A stretch of 64,000 nt of DNA from Microbacterium festucae (GCF_025421715.1 NZ_JAOEFC010000001.1:1-64000), one strand, 5' to 3'; positions 47,547 to 57,165 are shown, counted from the first letter of the stretch. The notes: generated from the sequence alone by a model not told the origin. Made by a program: numbers and translations.

Positions 47547-47568
47547 CCCCCGCACGCACACGCGCACG

Positions 47569-47604
47569 ACAGAGCCCGCCCCGAGCGATCGGGGCGGGCT
47601 CTGT
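47569..47604. terminator. bidirectional terminator between convergent genes
   Basis: A perfect 16-bp stem, ACAGAGCCCGCCCCGA (47569-47584) with its complement (47589-47604), and a GCGA tetraloop. It is midway between the ene-reductase stop and the CNNM stop. GC-rich with no U-tract but strong and symmetrical. Confidence 0.9.
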
Positions 47605-47614
47605 GCGGTGCGGG

Positions 47615-48670
47615 TCAGTATCCGCGACGGGTGGCGTCGTGCACTTCGCCGACGAGCTCCTCGATGATGTCCTCCAGGAACAGCACGCCGGTGATCTCAC
47701 CGGTCGCATCGCGCACCTGGCCGAGGTGACGGCTCGAGCGGCGCATCAGCGCCAGCGCGTCTTCGAGGTCGGTGGTCTCGGCGACCGACACCATGTGGTG
47801 GATGCGCTTGGGCTTGATCGGCTCCGAGACGTCGTTCTCGGCATCCGGACCCTCGGCCGCGCGCAGCACGTCCTTCAGGTGCACGTAGCCCAGCGGCACG
47901 CCCTGGTCGTCGACGATCACGTAGCGCGAGTAGCCGTACTTGGCGACGGCGCGCTCGATCTCGTCGGGCGTCGTCGACTCGGGCAGCGTCACCAGCGCCG
48001 ACAGCGGCACCGCGATGTCGGCGGCCTTCTTGTCGGTGAACTCCACCGCCGCCGCGACCGCACCCGACGCGTCGTCGAGGAGGCCCTCGATGCGCGACTG
48101 GTTGACGATCGTGGCGACCTCGTCGAGCGTGAAGGTCGAGGCGGCCTCGTCCTTCGGCTCGACGCGGAACAGGCGCACGATGTGGTTGGCGATCCAGTTG
48201 AGCGCCACGATCAGCGGGTGGAACACCTTCGAGACCCACACCAGCGGCGTCGCCAGCAGCAGCACCGCCCGGTCGGGCAGCGAGAACGCGAGGTTCTTGG
48301 GCACCATCTCGCCGAACACGACGTGCAGGTACGACACCAGCAGCAGCGCGATCGCGAACGCGACGCCGCCGATGACGGCCTCGCTCCAGCCGGTGAGCGC
48401 CAGCGGGCCCTCCAGCAGGTGGTGGATCGCCGGCTCCGAGACGTTCAGGATCAGCAGCGAACAGATCGTGATGCCGAGCTGGCTCGTGGCCAGCATCAGC
48501 GTCGCGTGCTCCATGGCGTACAGCGCCGTCTTGGCCGTCTTCGAGCCCTTCTCGGCCAACGGCTCGATCTGCGAGCGTCGTGCCGAGATGACGGCGAACT
48601 CCGCGCCGACGAAGAACGCGTTGAAGACCAGCAGCACGACCAGCCATGCGATTCCCGCCCAGTCGCTCAT
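47615..48670 (-). CDS. CNNM/CorC-family membrane protein with CBS pair (second of two)
   Basis: 351 residues. An N-terminal CNNM (DUF21) domain with three or four membrane segments (VLLVFNAFFVGAEFAVISARRSQIEPLAEKGS..., SYLHVVFGEMVPKNLAFSLPDRAV), then a CBS pair from about residue 210 (MTPR-like region replaced by VPLSALVTLPE; YGYSRYVIVDDQGVPLGYVHLKD; GVLFLEDIIEELVGEV). No C-terminal CorC/HlyC domain. The family handles Mg2+ or Co2+ transport or resistance. Overlaps the preceding paralogue by ATGA; probably a heteromeric pair. Confidence 0.9.
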   Translation of the reverse strand: MSDWAGIAWLVVLLVFNAFFVGAEFAVISARRSQIEPLAEKGSKTAKTALYAMEHATLMLATSQLGITICSLLILNVSEPAIHHLLEGPLALTGWSEAVIGGVAFAIALLLVSYLHVVFGEMVPKNLAFSLPDRAVLLLATPLVWVSKVFHPLIVALNWIANHIVRLFRVEPKDEAASTFTLDEVATIVNQSRIEGLLDDASGAVAAAVEFTDKKAADIAVPLSALVTLPESTTPDEIERAVAKYGYSRYVIVDDQGVPLGYVHLKDVLRAAEGPDAENDVSEPIKPKRIHHMVSVAETTDLEDALALMRRSSRHLGQVRDATGEITGVLFLEDIIEELVGEVHDATRRGY

Positions 48671-49995
48671 CGCTGCTCACCTCCCTCGACGCCCGCGCCT
48701 TCCGGCAGCGGATGCGCCACGAACTTCACCCGGTCGACGCGGCGACCGTCCATGCGCTGCACCGTGAGGGTGCCGTCCTCCAGGTCGACGACGTCGCCGA
48801 CCACGGGGATGCGCTCGAGGGTGGACATGAGGAACCCGCCGACGGTGTCGTAGACGTCCCCCTCCGGCACGCGGATGCCGGTGCGGTCGCGCACCTCGTC
48901 GGGTCGCAGGTCGCCGCCGAAGACGACGCCGCCGCCCACGCGGACGACGCCCGCGCGGTTGCGGTCGTGCTCGTCGAGCACCTCGCCGACGATCTCCTCG
49001 ACGAGGTCTTCGAGGGTGACCACACCGGCCGTGCCGCCGTACTCGTCGACGACGATGGCCATCTGGTAGCCGCGGGCGCGCAGCTCCGACATGAGGCCGT
49101 CCAGGTGCACGGCCTCGGGAACGCGCAGCGGCTCCTCGGCGATGGCGGCCGCCGGCACATCGGCGCGGCGGTCGCGCGGCACGCTGACGGCCTGCTTCAG
49201 GTGGGCGATGCCGATGATGTCGTCCATCGACTCGTCGTACACCGGGAAGCGGCTGTGGCCGGTGCGGCGGGCCAGCTGGATGACGTCTTCGACGCTGTCG
49301 CCCGCGGCGACGGCGTGCACGCTCGGGCGCGGGGTCATCACGTCGGCCGTCGACAGGCGGGCGAAGGTGAGGGTGCGGTCCAGCAGCGACGCGGTGTCCT
49401 CCTCGAGCACGCCGGCACTGGCCGAACGACGCACGAGGCTCGACAGCTCCTCAGCGGTGCGCGCACCCGACAGCTCCTCCTTGGGCTCCACGCCCATCGA
49501 GCGCAGCACCCCGTTGGCGCTGCCGTTGAGCACGGTGATCGCCGGCCGGAAGACCGTCGTGAAGGCCACCTGGAAGGGCAGCACGAGCTTGGCGGTCTGC
49601 CGCGGCACCGCGAGGGCGAAGTTCTTCGGGACCAGCTCGCCGATGATCATCGAGAACGTCGTGGCGACGGTGATGGCCACCACCGTCGAGATCGGCCGCG
49701 CCGCGGCATCCGAGAGCCCCCACGCCGTGAAGACGGGGCTCAGCAGGTTGGTGATCGCCGGTTCCATCGTGTAACCGGTGAGCAGCGTGGTCAGGGTGAT
49801 GCCCAGCTGCGCGCTCGACAGGTGCGTCGAGGTGATCCGCAGCGCGCTGATGGTCAGCGCGAGCCGTGACTCACCGGCCGCCTGGCGCGCTTCGAGATCT
49901 GCGCGATCGAGGTTGACCAGCGCGAACTCGCTGGCCACGAACAGGCCGGTGCCCACTGTCAGAAGCAGCCCCACGCCCAACATGACGTAATCCAT
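48667..49995 (-). CDS. CNNM/CorC-family membrane protein with CBS pair and CorC domain (first of two)
   Basis: 442 residues. CNNM domain ([54 protein letters not shown]), CBS pair with [52 protein letters not shown], and the C-terminal CorC/HlyC transporter-associated domain ([23 protein letters not shown]). A GTG (49998) and an ATG (49995) are both possible; I prefer ATG because the leader ORF stop TGA overlaps it as TGATG. A strong GGAGGTGAT site is inside the leader ORF. Confidence 0.9.
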   Translation of the reverse strand: MDYVMLGVGLLLTVGTGLFVASEFALVNLDRADLEARQAAGESRLALTISALRITSTHLSSAQLGITLTTLLTGYTMEPAITNLLSPVFTAWGLSDAAARPISTVVAITVATTFSMIIGELVPKNFALAVPRQTAKLVLPFQVAFTTVFRPAITVLNGSANGVLRSMGVEPKEELSGARTAEELSSLVRRSASAGVLEEDTASLLDRTLTFARLSTADVMTPRPSVHAVAAGDSVEDVIQLARRTGHSRFPVYDESMDDIIGIAHLKQAVSVPRDRRADVPAAAIAEEPLRVPEAVHLDGLMSELRARGYQMAIVVDEYGGTAGVVTLEDLVEEIVGEVLDEHDRNRAGVVRVGGGVVFGGDLRPDEVRDRTGIRVPEGDVYDTVGGFLMSTLERIPVVGDVVDLEDGTLTVQRMDGRRVDRVKFVAHPLPEGAGVEGGEQR

Positions 49996-50063
49996 CACGC
50001 ATCACCTCCGATCGAACGGAGGCGGGGTCGGTGGGGCGAGCGTCTATTAGGGGGGTCATCCAT
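49995..50063 (-). CDS. 22-residue leader peptide ORF upstream of the CNNM pair
   Basis: A short ORF from ATG 50063 ends in a TGA that overlaps the CNNM ATG (TGATG). The peptide begins MDDPPNRRSPHRPRLRSIGG and ends DA; it has four prolines and six arginines. TAGAAT at 50072-50077 stands 8 nt before the ATG, so translation would begin at the mRNA end. The CNNM Shine-Dalgarno lies within the last codons, favouring translational coupling. An acidic-proline start resembles the enterobacterial Mg2+ leader MgtL; function here is inferred. Confidence 0.55.
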   Translation of the reverse strand: MDDPPNRRSPHRPRLRSIGGDA

Positions 50064-50071
50064 GACAGAAG

Positions 50072-50077
50072 ATTCTA
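50072..50077 (-). promoter_or_regulatory. -10 box of the leader-CNNM operon
   Basis: TAGAAT on the minus strand, in the only AT-rich stretch between the repeats and the operon. The spacing to ATG 50063 is 8 nt. Confidence 0.55.
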
Positions 50078-50124
50078 AGGGATCCCCGCTCCCCCTCGGC
50101 CGGTCCCCGTTTCGCCCCCCGCTC

Positions 50125-50585
50125 GTCGAGCGAGGAGCGCGTTTCGACTCGCTCCGCTCGCTCAACGACCAGGGGTCGAGGCACGGTCGTTGAGCGAGGA
50201 GGCAATGACCGGAGGACGAGCCACGTTTCGACTCGCTGCGCTCGCTCAACGACCAGAGGTCGAGCGACGGTCGTTGAGCGAGGAGCGCAGCGACGAGACG
50301 AAACGTCGCAACCACCACGTTTCGACTCGCTCCGCTCGCTCAACGACCAGAGGTCGAGCCACGGTCTTGAGCGAGGAGCGCAGCGACGAGACGAAACGTC
50401 GCAACCGACACGTTTCGACTCGCTGCGCTCGCGCAACGACCGGGGGTCGAGCCACGGTCGTTGAGCGAGGAGCGCAGCGACGAGACGAAACGTCGCGACG
50501 GACGCCTTTCGACTCGCTGCGCTCGCTCAACGACCCGGGGTCGAGCCACGTTTCGACTCGCTGTGCTCGCTCAACGACCGGAGGG
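50125..50585. repeat. alternating REP-like palindromic repeats
   Basis: The 510-nt gap holds at least eleven half-elements in alternating orientation: the type CGTTTCGACTCGCTGCGCTC followed by GCTCAACGACC (near 50139, 50222, 50320, 50410, 50508, 50549), and the reverse type GGTCGTTGAGCGAGGAGCGC followed by AGCGACGAGACGAAACGTCG (near 50189, 50270, 50365, 50457). Neighbours pair into large hairpins and the spacing is close to 95 bp. No gene is credible inside; the stop-free frames are repeats. Confidence 0.9.
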
Positions 50586-50587
50586 CG

Positions 50588-52045
50588 TCACCAGCTGACG
50601 GGGAGGGCCTTGCCTTCTTCGTAGCCGGCGGCGGACTGCAGTCCGACCAGCGCGCGCTCGTGGAACTCGGGCACCGTGGCGGCCCCGGCGTAGGTGAACG
50701 ACGAGCGCACCCCCGAGGTGATCATGTCGAGCAGGTCCTCCACCGACGGACGCAGCGGGTCGAGGTAGATCTTCGACGACGAGATGCCCTCGGCGAACAG
50801 CTCCTTGCGGGCGCGCTCGTAGGCGTCGAGGCGACCGAAGCGCCCCTGCACCGCCTTGGTCGAGGCCATGCCCCACGACTCCTTGTAGACCCGGCCGAGG
50901 TCGTCGACCTGCAGCTGGCCGGGCGCTTCGATCGTGCCGGCGAACCACGAGCCGATCATGACGGATGCCGCGCCGGCGGCCAGCGCCAGGGCCACGTCGC
51001 GGGGGTAGCGCACCCCGCCGTCGGCCCAGACGTGCGCGCCGCGCTCGGCGGCGGCCTGAGCGGTCTCGAGCACGGCCGAGAACTGCGGGCGTCCGACAGC
51101 GGTCATCATGCGGGTCGTGCACATCGCGCCGGGGCCGACGCCGACCTTCAGCACCGAGGCGCCCGCCGACACGAGGTCGGCCACGCCGTCGGCGGTGACG
51201 ATGTTGCCGGCGACGATCGGGATGCCGAGGTTCAGACCCGCCACGGCGTGCAGCGCCCGCAGCATCCCCTCCTGGTGGCCGTGGGCGGTGTCGACGACCA
51301 GCACGTCGACACCGGCGGCGGCGAGGGCCTTCGCCTTGGCGGCGACGTCGCCGTTGATGCCGACGGCGGCCGCGACGATGAGGCGCCCGTCGTCGTCGAC
51401 GGCGGGGCGGTAGAGGGTGGAGCGCAGGGCGGTGCGCTGCGACAGGGTGCCCACGAGGTGGCCGTGCTGCAGCACGGTCACGATCTCGGCGTCGGCGGCC
51501 ACGAGCAGGTCGAACGCGCGGCGCGGCCCGTCGACGTCGTCGGCGTCGATCGAGGCGCCGCGGCCGCGGGCGAGGTCGCCCAGGCGGGCGTCGGGCAGCG
51601 CCGTGCCCAGGCGCGTGGCCGGCACGATGCCGAGGATGTCGTCGACGTGCACCGGGCCGTCGGTGGTCGCCGAGACCACGATGCCGTGTCCGACGGTGGG
51701 CGGCAGCAGCGCCGCCGCCTCGGCCACCGTCGTCTCGGGCGAGAGCACGAGGGGCGTGTCCCAGTCGGTCGGCTGCGCCTTCACCCAGCGGATCGCGGTG
51801 TCGAGGTCCTGCAGCGGCATGTCCTGCGGCAGCACGCCCAGCCCGCCGCGGCGGGCGAGGGTGGCGGCCAGGCGCGGACCCGTGACCGAGTTCATGTTCG
51901 AGGCCACCAGCGGGATGGTCGCCGTCGTGCCGTCGCCGGGTGAGAGGTCGACGTCGAGCCGGCTCGTGACGGCGGAACGCCGCGGCACGAGGAAGACATC
52001 GGAGTAGGTCAGATCGACCGTGGGGAGCGCGCCGGAGAACTGCAT
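50588..52045 (-). CDS. guaB1: GuaB1 family IMP dehydrogenase-related protein (probable GMP reductase with CBS)
   Basis: 485 residues. TIM-barrel IMPDH fold with inserted CBS pair at about 90-210 (TPLVLSPETTVAEAAALLPPTVGHGIVV..., ADAEIVTVLQHGHLVGTLSQRTAL). The catalytic Cys loop is VGVGPGAMCTTRMMTAVGRPQ; C-terminal GGVRYPRDVALALAAGAASVMIGSWFAG. In mycobacteria GuaB1 has been shown to be a GMP reductase rather than an IMP dehydrogenase; by homology the same is likely here. TACCGT lies 6 nt before the ATG (leaderless). Divergent from kgd. Confidence 0.88.
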   Translation of the reverse strand: MQFSGALPTVDLTYSDVFLVPRRSAVTSRLDVDLSPGDGTTATIPLVASNMNSVTGPRLAATLARRGGLGVLPQDMPLQDLDTAIRWVKAQPTDWDTPLVLSPETTVAEAAALLPPTVGHGIVVSATTDGPVHVDDILGIVPATRLGTALPDARLGDLARGRGASIDADDVDGPRRAFDLLVAADAEIVTVLQHGHLVGTLSQRTALRSTLYRPAVDDDGRLIVAAAVGINGDVAAKAKALAAAGVDVLVVDTAHGHQEGMLRALHAVAGLNLGIPIVAGNIVTADGVADLVSAGASVLKVGVGPGAMCTTRMMTAVGRPQFSAVLETAQAAAERGAHVWADGGVRYPRDVALALAAGAASVMIGSWFAGTIEAPGQLQVDDLGRVYKESWGMASTKAVQGRFGRLDAYERARKELFAEGISSSKIYLDPLRPSVEDLLDMITSGVRSSFTYAGAATVPEFHERALVGLQSAAGYEEGKALPVSW

Positions 52046-52211
52046 GCTTCCACGGTACCCACCGGTCACCGTCTCCCGGCGGAATCCGCCCTCCGGATGC
52101 GGGGGTATCAGCCGATCGGAAGGTGAACCTGGGCTACCCTGGATTGTTGTGCGCGTGGGGCTCCGCGTCCCCGCACGATCCGAGTCTTCATCGATGAAAG
52201 CAGGCGAACTC

Positions 52212-55200
52212 GTGTCCAGCCAGGTGACCGGCGTGGGAACTTCGAGCGACGGCGACTTCGGAGCCAATGAATGGCTCGTCGCCGAGATGTACGAGCAGTA
52301 CGCGAAGGACAGGAACTCGGTCGATCAGTCCTGGTGGCCGATCCTCGAGGCCTACCGGCCGGTGAACGCTCCGGCCGCCGCTGCGGCCCCCGCCGCTCCG
52401 GCTGCCGCAGCCCCCGCCGCCCCGAGCGCTCCGGCGCCGGCCGCGTCGGCATCCGCCACCGCCGAGCCCCGCCCCGTCACCGCCGCGGTGCCGGTGAACG
52501 GCGGCCAGCCGGTGGCCCGCACCACCGCGCGCCCCGCCGCGGCCCAGCCGGTGCCCGCCCAGGCACCCAAGGCCGCCGCCACCGCCGCCCCCGAAGAGGC
52601 CGGCGCCGACGTCGTCACGCCGCTGCGCGGCATGCCCAAGACCCTCGCGGCCAACATGGACGAGTCGCTGACCGTCCCCACCGCCACGAGCGTGCGCACC
52701 GTCCCGGCCAAGCTGATGATCGACAACCGCATCGTCATCAACAACCACATGGCCCGCACCCGCGGCGGCAAGGTCAGTTTCACGCACCTCATCGGGTGGG
52801 CGCTGATCCAGGCGCTGAAGGTCTTCCCGAGCCAGAACGTCGCCTACGCCGAAGTCGACGGCAAGCCGTCGGTGGTCGCCCCCGCCCACATCGGGCTCGG
52901 CATCGCCATCGACCTCCCCAAGCCCGACGGCACCCGCGCGCTCATGGTGCCCAGCATCAAGCGCGCCGAGAGCCTCACCTTCCACGAGTACCTCAGCGCC
53001 TACGAAGACCTCGTCAAGCGCGCCCGTGCGGGCAAGCTGGCCGCCGCCGACTTCCAGGGCACGACGCTCTCGCTCACCAACCCCGGCGGCATCGGCACCG
53101 TGCACTCGGTCCCCCGCCTCATGAAGGGCCAGGGCTGCATCGTCGGCGCCGGCGCCCTCGAGTACCCGGCCGAGTTCCAGGGCTCCAGCGAGCGCACGCT
53201 CACCGAGCTCGGCATCGGCAAGACGATCACCCTCACCAGCACCTACGACCACCGCGTCATCCAGGGCGCCGGTTCAGGCGAGTTCCTCAAGATCGTGCAC
53301 GAGATGCTCATCGGCGGGCACGGCTTCTACGACGGCATCTTCGCCGCGCTGCGCATCCCGTACGCGCCGATCCACTGGTCCAGCGACATCAACGTCGACC
53401 TGGCCGAGCGCGTCGACAAGGCCGCCCGCGTGCAGGAGCTCATCAACTCGTTCCGTGTGCGCGGTCACCTGATGGCCGACATCGACCCGCTCGAGTACGT
53501 GCAGCGCACCCACCCCGACCTCGAGATCGAGAACCACGGCCTGACGTTCTGGGACCTCGACCGCGAGTTCGTCACCGGCGGATTCGGCGGCAAGCGCACG
53601 ATGAAGCTGCGCGAGATCCTCGGTGTGCTGCGCGATTCGTACTGCCGCACCATCGGCATCGAGTACATGCACATCCAGGACCCGGGACAGCGCAAGTGGT
53701 TCCAGGACAACGTCGAGGTGAAGTACCAGAAGCCCACCCACGACGAGCAGCTGCGGATCCTCGACAAGCTGAACCAGGCCGAGGCGTTCGAGACGTTCCT
53801 GCAGACCAAGTACGTCGGGCAGAAGCGCTTCAGCCTCGAGGGCGGCGAGTCGCTCATCCCCCTCCTCGACGAGATCCTGCAGGGCGCCGCTGCGGCGGGC
53901 CTGGAGGGCGCGACGATCGGCATGGCCCACCGCGGCCGCCTCAACGTGCTCACCAACGTCGCAGGCAAGACCTACAGCCAGATCTTCCGCGAGTTCGAGG
54001 GCTCGGTCGCCATCGGCTCCAAGCGCGGCTCCGGCGACGTGAAGTACCACCTCGGCACCGAGGGCACCTTCGTCTCCGACGGCGGCGCCGAGATGCCGGT
54101 GTACCTGGCGGCCAACCCCTCGCACCTGGAGACGGTCGACGGCGTGCTGGAGGGCATCACCCGCGCCAAGCAGGACCGCCGCCCCATCGGCACGTTCTCG
54201 TGGCTGCCCGTGCTGGTGCACGGCGACGCGGCCTTCTCGGGTCAGGGCGTGGTCGTGGAGACCCTGCAGATGTCGCAGCTGCGCGGCTACCGCACCGGCG
54301 GCACCGTGCACGTGGTCGTCAACAACCAGGTCGGCTTCACCACGCTCCCCCAGGATGCGCGCACCTCGGTGTACGCCACCGACGTGGCCAAGACCATCCA
54401 GGCGCCCATCTTCCACGTCAACGGCGACGACCCCGAAGCGGTCGTGCGCGTGGCCGAGCTCGCGGTGCGCTACCGCCAGGAGTTCCAGCGCGACGTCGTC
54501 GTCGATCTCGTCTGCTATCGCCGCCGCGGTCACAACGAGGGCGACGACCCGTCGATGACGCAGCCGCTGATGACGAACCTCATCGAGGCCAAGCGCTCGG
54601 TGCGCCGCCTCTACACCGAGTCGCTCGTCGGCCGCGGTGACATCACCGAGGAAGAGTACGACAAGGCCAAGCAGGACTTCCAGAACCGGCTCGAGGTCGC
54701 CTTCGCCGAGACGCACGAGGCCGAGACCGGTTCGGCGTCGGTCGTGCCGACCACGACGGGCTCGCTCGAGGTCGTCGCCGGCGAGCCCGAGTCGACGGGT
54801 GTCGGCGAGGACGTCATCCACGCCATCGGCGACGCGTTCGTCAACAAGCCCGACGGCTTCACGGTGCACGCCAAGCTGCAGCAGCTGCTCGACAAGCGCA
54901 ACGACATGAGCCGCAAGGGCTCGGTCGACTGGGGCTTCGGCGAGCTGCTCGCCTTCGGCTCGCTGCTCATCGAGGGCACCAACGTGCGCCTCGCGGGTCA
55001 GGACGCCCGCCGCGGCACCTTCGTGCAGCGTCACGCCGTGCTCCACGACCGTCAGAACGGTCAGGAGTGGCTGCCGCTGGCCAACCTCGGCGACGGCCAG
55101 GGCCGCTTCTACGCGTACGACTCGCTGCTCAGCGAGTACGCCGCGATGGCCTTCGAGTACGGCTACTCGGTGGAGCGCCCCGACACCCTCACCCTGTGGG

Positions 55201-55946
55201 AGGCGCAGTTCGGCGACTTCGCCAACGGCGCCCAGTCGGTCATCGACGAGTACATCTCCGCCGCCGACCAGAAGTGGGGTCAGCAGTCGAGCGTCGTGCT
55301 GCTGCTCCCCCACGGCTACGAGGGCCAGGGACCCGACCACTCGTCGGGCCGTATCGAGCGGTACCTGCAGATGTGCGCGCAGGACAACATGACCGTCGCC
55401 CGCCCGTCGACGCCCGCGTCCTACTTCCACCTGCTGCGCCGGCAGGCCTACGCCCGCCCGCGCCGCCCGCTGATCGTGTTCACGCCGAAGGCGATGCTGC
55501 GTCTGCGCGGTGCCACCAGCGAGGTCGCCGACTTCACGAGCGGCCGCTTCGAGCCGGTGCTCGACGACGATCGCGGCATCGAGGCCACCCGCGTCAAGCG
55601 CGTGCTGCTGCACTCGGGCAAGATCCACTGGGATCTGAAGGCCGAGCTGGAGAAGAACCCGAACCCCGAGGTCGCCCTCGTGCGGCTCGAGCAGTTCTAC
55701 CCGGCGCCGATCGACGAGCTCAACGCGGTGATCGACGCCTACCCCGACGCCGAGCTGGTGTGGGTGCAGGACGAGCCCGAGAACCAGGGCGCGTGGCCGT
55801 TCATCTCGCTCGAGATCGTCAAGCACCTGCACGGCCGAACGATCCGTCGTGTGTCGCGTCCGGCCGCCGCCTCCACGGCCACCGGATCGCCCAAGGTGCA
55901 CGCGGTCGAGCAGCAGGCCATCCTCGCCAAGGCGCTGACTCTCTGA
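52212..55946 (+). CDS. kgd: multifunctional 2-oxoglutarate dehydrogenase/decarboxylase (E2o-E1o fusion, Kgd/OdhA)
   Basis: TCA-cycle enzyme in which the succinyltransferase (E2) and the thiamine-dependent E1 are one chain. 1244 residues. An N-terminal E1 tail-like segment (NEWLVAEMYEQYAKDRNSVDQSWWPILEAY), a Pro/Ala-rich linker to about 130, an E2 core with the catalytic His in TSTYDHRVIQGAGSGEFL, then E1 (GMAHRGRLNVLTNVAGK, NGDDPEAVVRVAELA for thiamine diphosphate, YRRRGHNEGDDPSMTQPLM). No lipoyl domain, as in the actinobacterial type. The GTG at 52212 has AAGCAGG upstream; an in-frame ATG at 52194 is the alternative. TACCCT at 52135 is a likely -10. Confidence 0.94.
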   Translation: MSSQVTGVGTSSDGDFGANEWLVAEMYEQYAKDRNSVDQSWWPILEAYRPVNAPAAAAAPAAPAAAAPAAPSAPAPAASASATAEPRPVTAAVPVNGGQPVARTTARPAAAQPVPAQAPKAAATAAPEEAGADVVTPLRGMPKTLAANMDESLTVPTATSVRTVPAKLMIDNRIVINNHMARTRGGKVSFTHLIGWALIQALKVFPSQNVAYAEVDGKPSVVAPAHIGLGIAIDLPKPDGTRALMVPSIKRAESLTFHEYLSAYEDLVKRARAGKLAAADFQGTTLSLTNPGGIGTVHSVPRLMKGQGCIVGAGALEYPAEFQGSSERTLTELGIGKTITLTSTYDHRVIQGAGSGEFLKIVHEMLIGGHGFYDGIFAALRIPYAPIHWSSDINVDLAERVDKAARVQELINSFRVRGHLMADIDPLEYVQRTHPDLEIENHGLTFWDLDREFVTGGFGGKRTMKLREILGVLRDSYCRTIGIEYMHIQDPGQRKWFQDNVEVKYQKPTHDEQLRILDKLNQAEAFETFLQTKYVGQKRFSLEGGESLIPLLDEILQGAAAAGLEGATIGMAHRGRLNVLTNVAGKTYSQIFREFEGSVAIGSKRGSGDVKYHLGTEGTFVSDGGAEMPVYLAANPSHLETVDGVLEGITRAKQDRRPIGTFSWLPVLVHGDAAFSGQGVVVETLQMSQLRGYRTGGTVHVVVNNQVGFTTLPQDARTSVYATDVAKTIQAPIFHVNGDDPEAVVRVAELAVRYRQEFQRDVVVDLVCYRRRGHNEGDDPSMTQPLMTNLIEAKRSVRRLYTESLVGRGDITEEEYDKAKQDFQNRLEVAFAETHEAETGSASVVPTTTGSLEVVAGEPESTGVGEDVIHAIGDAFVNKPDGFTVHAKLQQLLDKRNDMSRKGSVDWGFGELLAFGSLLIEGTNVRLAGQDARRGTFVQRHAVLHDRQNGQEWLPLANLGDGQGRFYAYDSLLSEYAAMAFEYGYSVERPDTLTLWEAQFGDFANGAQSVIDEYISAADQKWGQQSSVVLLLPHGYEGQGPDHSSGRIERYLQMCAQDNMTVARPSTPASYFHLLRRQAYARPRRPLIVFTPKAMLRLRGATSEVADFTSGRFEPVLDDDRGIEATRVKRVLLHSGKIHWDLKAELEKNPNPEVALVRLEQFYPAPIDELNAVIDAYPDAELVWVQDEPENQGAWPFISLEIVKHLHGRTIRRVSRPAAASTATGSPKVHAVEQQAILAKALTL

Positions 55947-56878
55947 ACGATGCGGATCCGACCGGGGCCGGTTCGCCGGCCTCGGTCGCCTTCCTCGACA
56001 ACCCCACCGCGCGCCACGGCGCGCACACCGGGGCTGCCCGTCGCGCCGCCCTGCTGCTGCGCGGTGCGGGCATCGACGTGCGCGCCCTGCCCGCCCGCAC
56101 CCCCGGCGAAGCGTCCGCGCTGCTGACGGATGCCGTCGGCCGGGGCGCCGAGGCGGTCGTGGTCGCCGGCGGCGACGGCACCGTGGGCCTCGCGGTGCAG
56201 GTGCTCGCCGGCACCGGCATCCCCCTCGGCATCATCCCCACCGGCACCGGCAACGACCTCGCCACCGGGCTGGGGCTGCGCGAGCTCGACGCCGACGGCG
56301 CCGCGGCGGCCGTCATCGGCGGACGGGTGCGCGAGATCGACCTCGCCCGCCTCACCCGTGCCGACGGCACCTCGACGCTGTTCGGCACGGTGCTGGCGAG
56401 CGGGTTCGACTCGAAGGTCAACGACCGCGCCAACCGGATGCCGTGGCCACGGGGTCACGTGCGGTACGACATCGCGATCCTCGCGGAGTTCCTGCGGCTG
56501 CGGGCCGACCCGTTCCGCATCGAGCTGGAGCTGGCCGACGGACGCGTCGAAGTGGTCGACGACACGCTCACCCTCACGGCCATCGGCAACGGCCGCACGT
56601 ACGGCGGCGGCATCCCGATCTGTCCCGTCGCCGACCTCGCCGACGGCCTGCTGGATGCGACGATCGTGCGCCGCGTCTCGCGGCCGCGCCTGCTGCGGCT
56701 GCTCCCCCGCGTCTACCGGGGCACGCACCCGACGATCCCCGAGGTCTCGACCTACCGCATCCGTTCGGCGCGTCTGGTCGCGAGCGGGGTCACCGCCTAC
56801 GCCGACGGCGAGCCGCAGGGGCCGCTGCCGGTGCACGTGGCCGCCGTGCCCGGCGCGCTGCGGGTCTTCGCCCCGTAG
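55943..56878 (+). CDS. diacylglycerol kinase-like lipid kinase (YegS/DagK), apparent CTG start
   Basis: About 311 residues. The catalytic-domain motif VVVAGGDGTVGLAVQVLAGTGIPLGIIPTGTGNDLATGLG is complete, and C-terminal YADGEPQGPLPV fits the family. The region upstream of the conserved SVAFLDNPTARHG has no in-frame ATG, GTG or TTG outside kgd; the nearest is GTG 55793 deep inside kgd. A CTG at 55943 overlaps the kgd stop as CTGA, mirroring the ATGA/GTGA overlaps of other genes, so I propose it as the start. Confidence 0.85.
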   Translation: MNDADPTGAGSPASVAFLDNPTARHGAHTGAARRAALLLRGAGIDVRALPARTPGEASALLTDAVGRGAEAVVVAGGDGTVGLAVQVLAGTGIPLGIIPTGTGNDLATGLGLRELDADGAAAAVIGGRVREIDLARLTRADGTSTLFGTVLASGFDSKVNDRANRMPWPRGHVRYDIAILAEFLRLRADPFRIELELADGRVEVVDDTLTLTAIGNGRTYGGGIPICPVADLADGLLDATIVRRVSRPRLLRLLPRVYRGTHPTIPEVSTYRIRSARLVASGVTAYADGEPQGPLPVHVAAVPGALRVFAP

Positions 56879-56922
56879 CCCGAGGCGACGACCGCGCAGG
56901 TCAGCGCGCGGCTGGGGTCAGC

Positions 56923-57165
56923 TCAGTGCGTGGCCTGCTGGGCGCGCAGGCGTGCGAGCACCATGTCGCGCAGCTCTTCGGGAGCCGACTCCTTGCAGGC
57001 GCGCGCAACCACGGCGGTCAGGGTCGTGGCCACCAGTGCCTCGTCGCGGCAGGAGGGGCAGTTCTCGAGATGCTCGCGGATGTCGGTGTGCTGGGTCTTG
57101 CACACCTCGTTGCGCAGGTACTCCTCGAGATCCTTCCGGGCTTTGTCGCAGCCGCAGTCGCTCAT
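56923..57165 (-). CDS. rsrA: anti-sigma factor, RsrA-like zinc redox sensor
   Basis: 80 residues. The zinc motif is H-x3-C-x2-C in [10 protein letters not shown], with an earlier Cys cluster CGCDK and CK. In this family, disulfide formation releases zinc and frees SigR. The ATG overlaps the sigR stop by ATGA. As in Streptomyces and mycobacteria, it is translated directly after its sigma factor. Confidence 0.92.
   Translation of the reverse strand: MSDCGCDKARKDLEEYLRNEVCKTQHTDIREHLENCPSCRDEALVATTLTAVVARACKESAPEELRDMVLARLRAQQATH

Noticed and set aside
50190..50624. Frames inside the REP cluster
   Set aside because: The predicted peptides repeat SERSESK or RSDETK units, which are translations of the palindromes.
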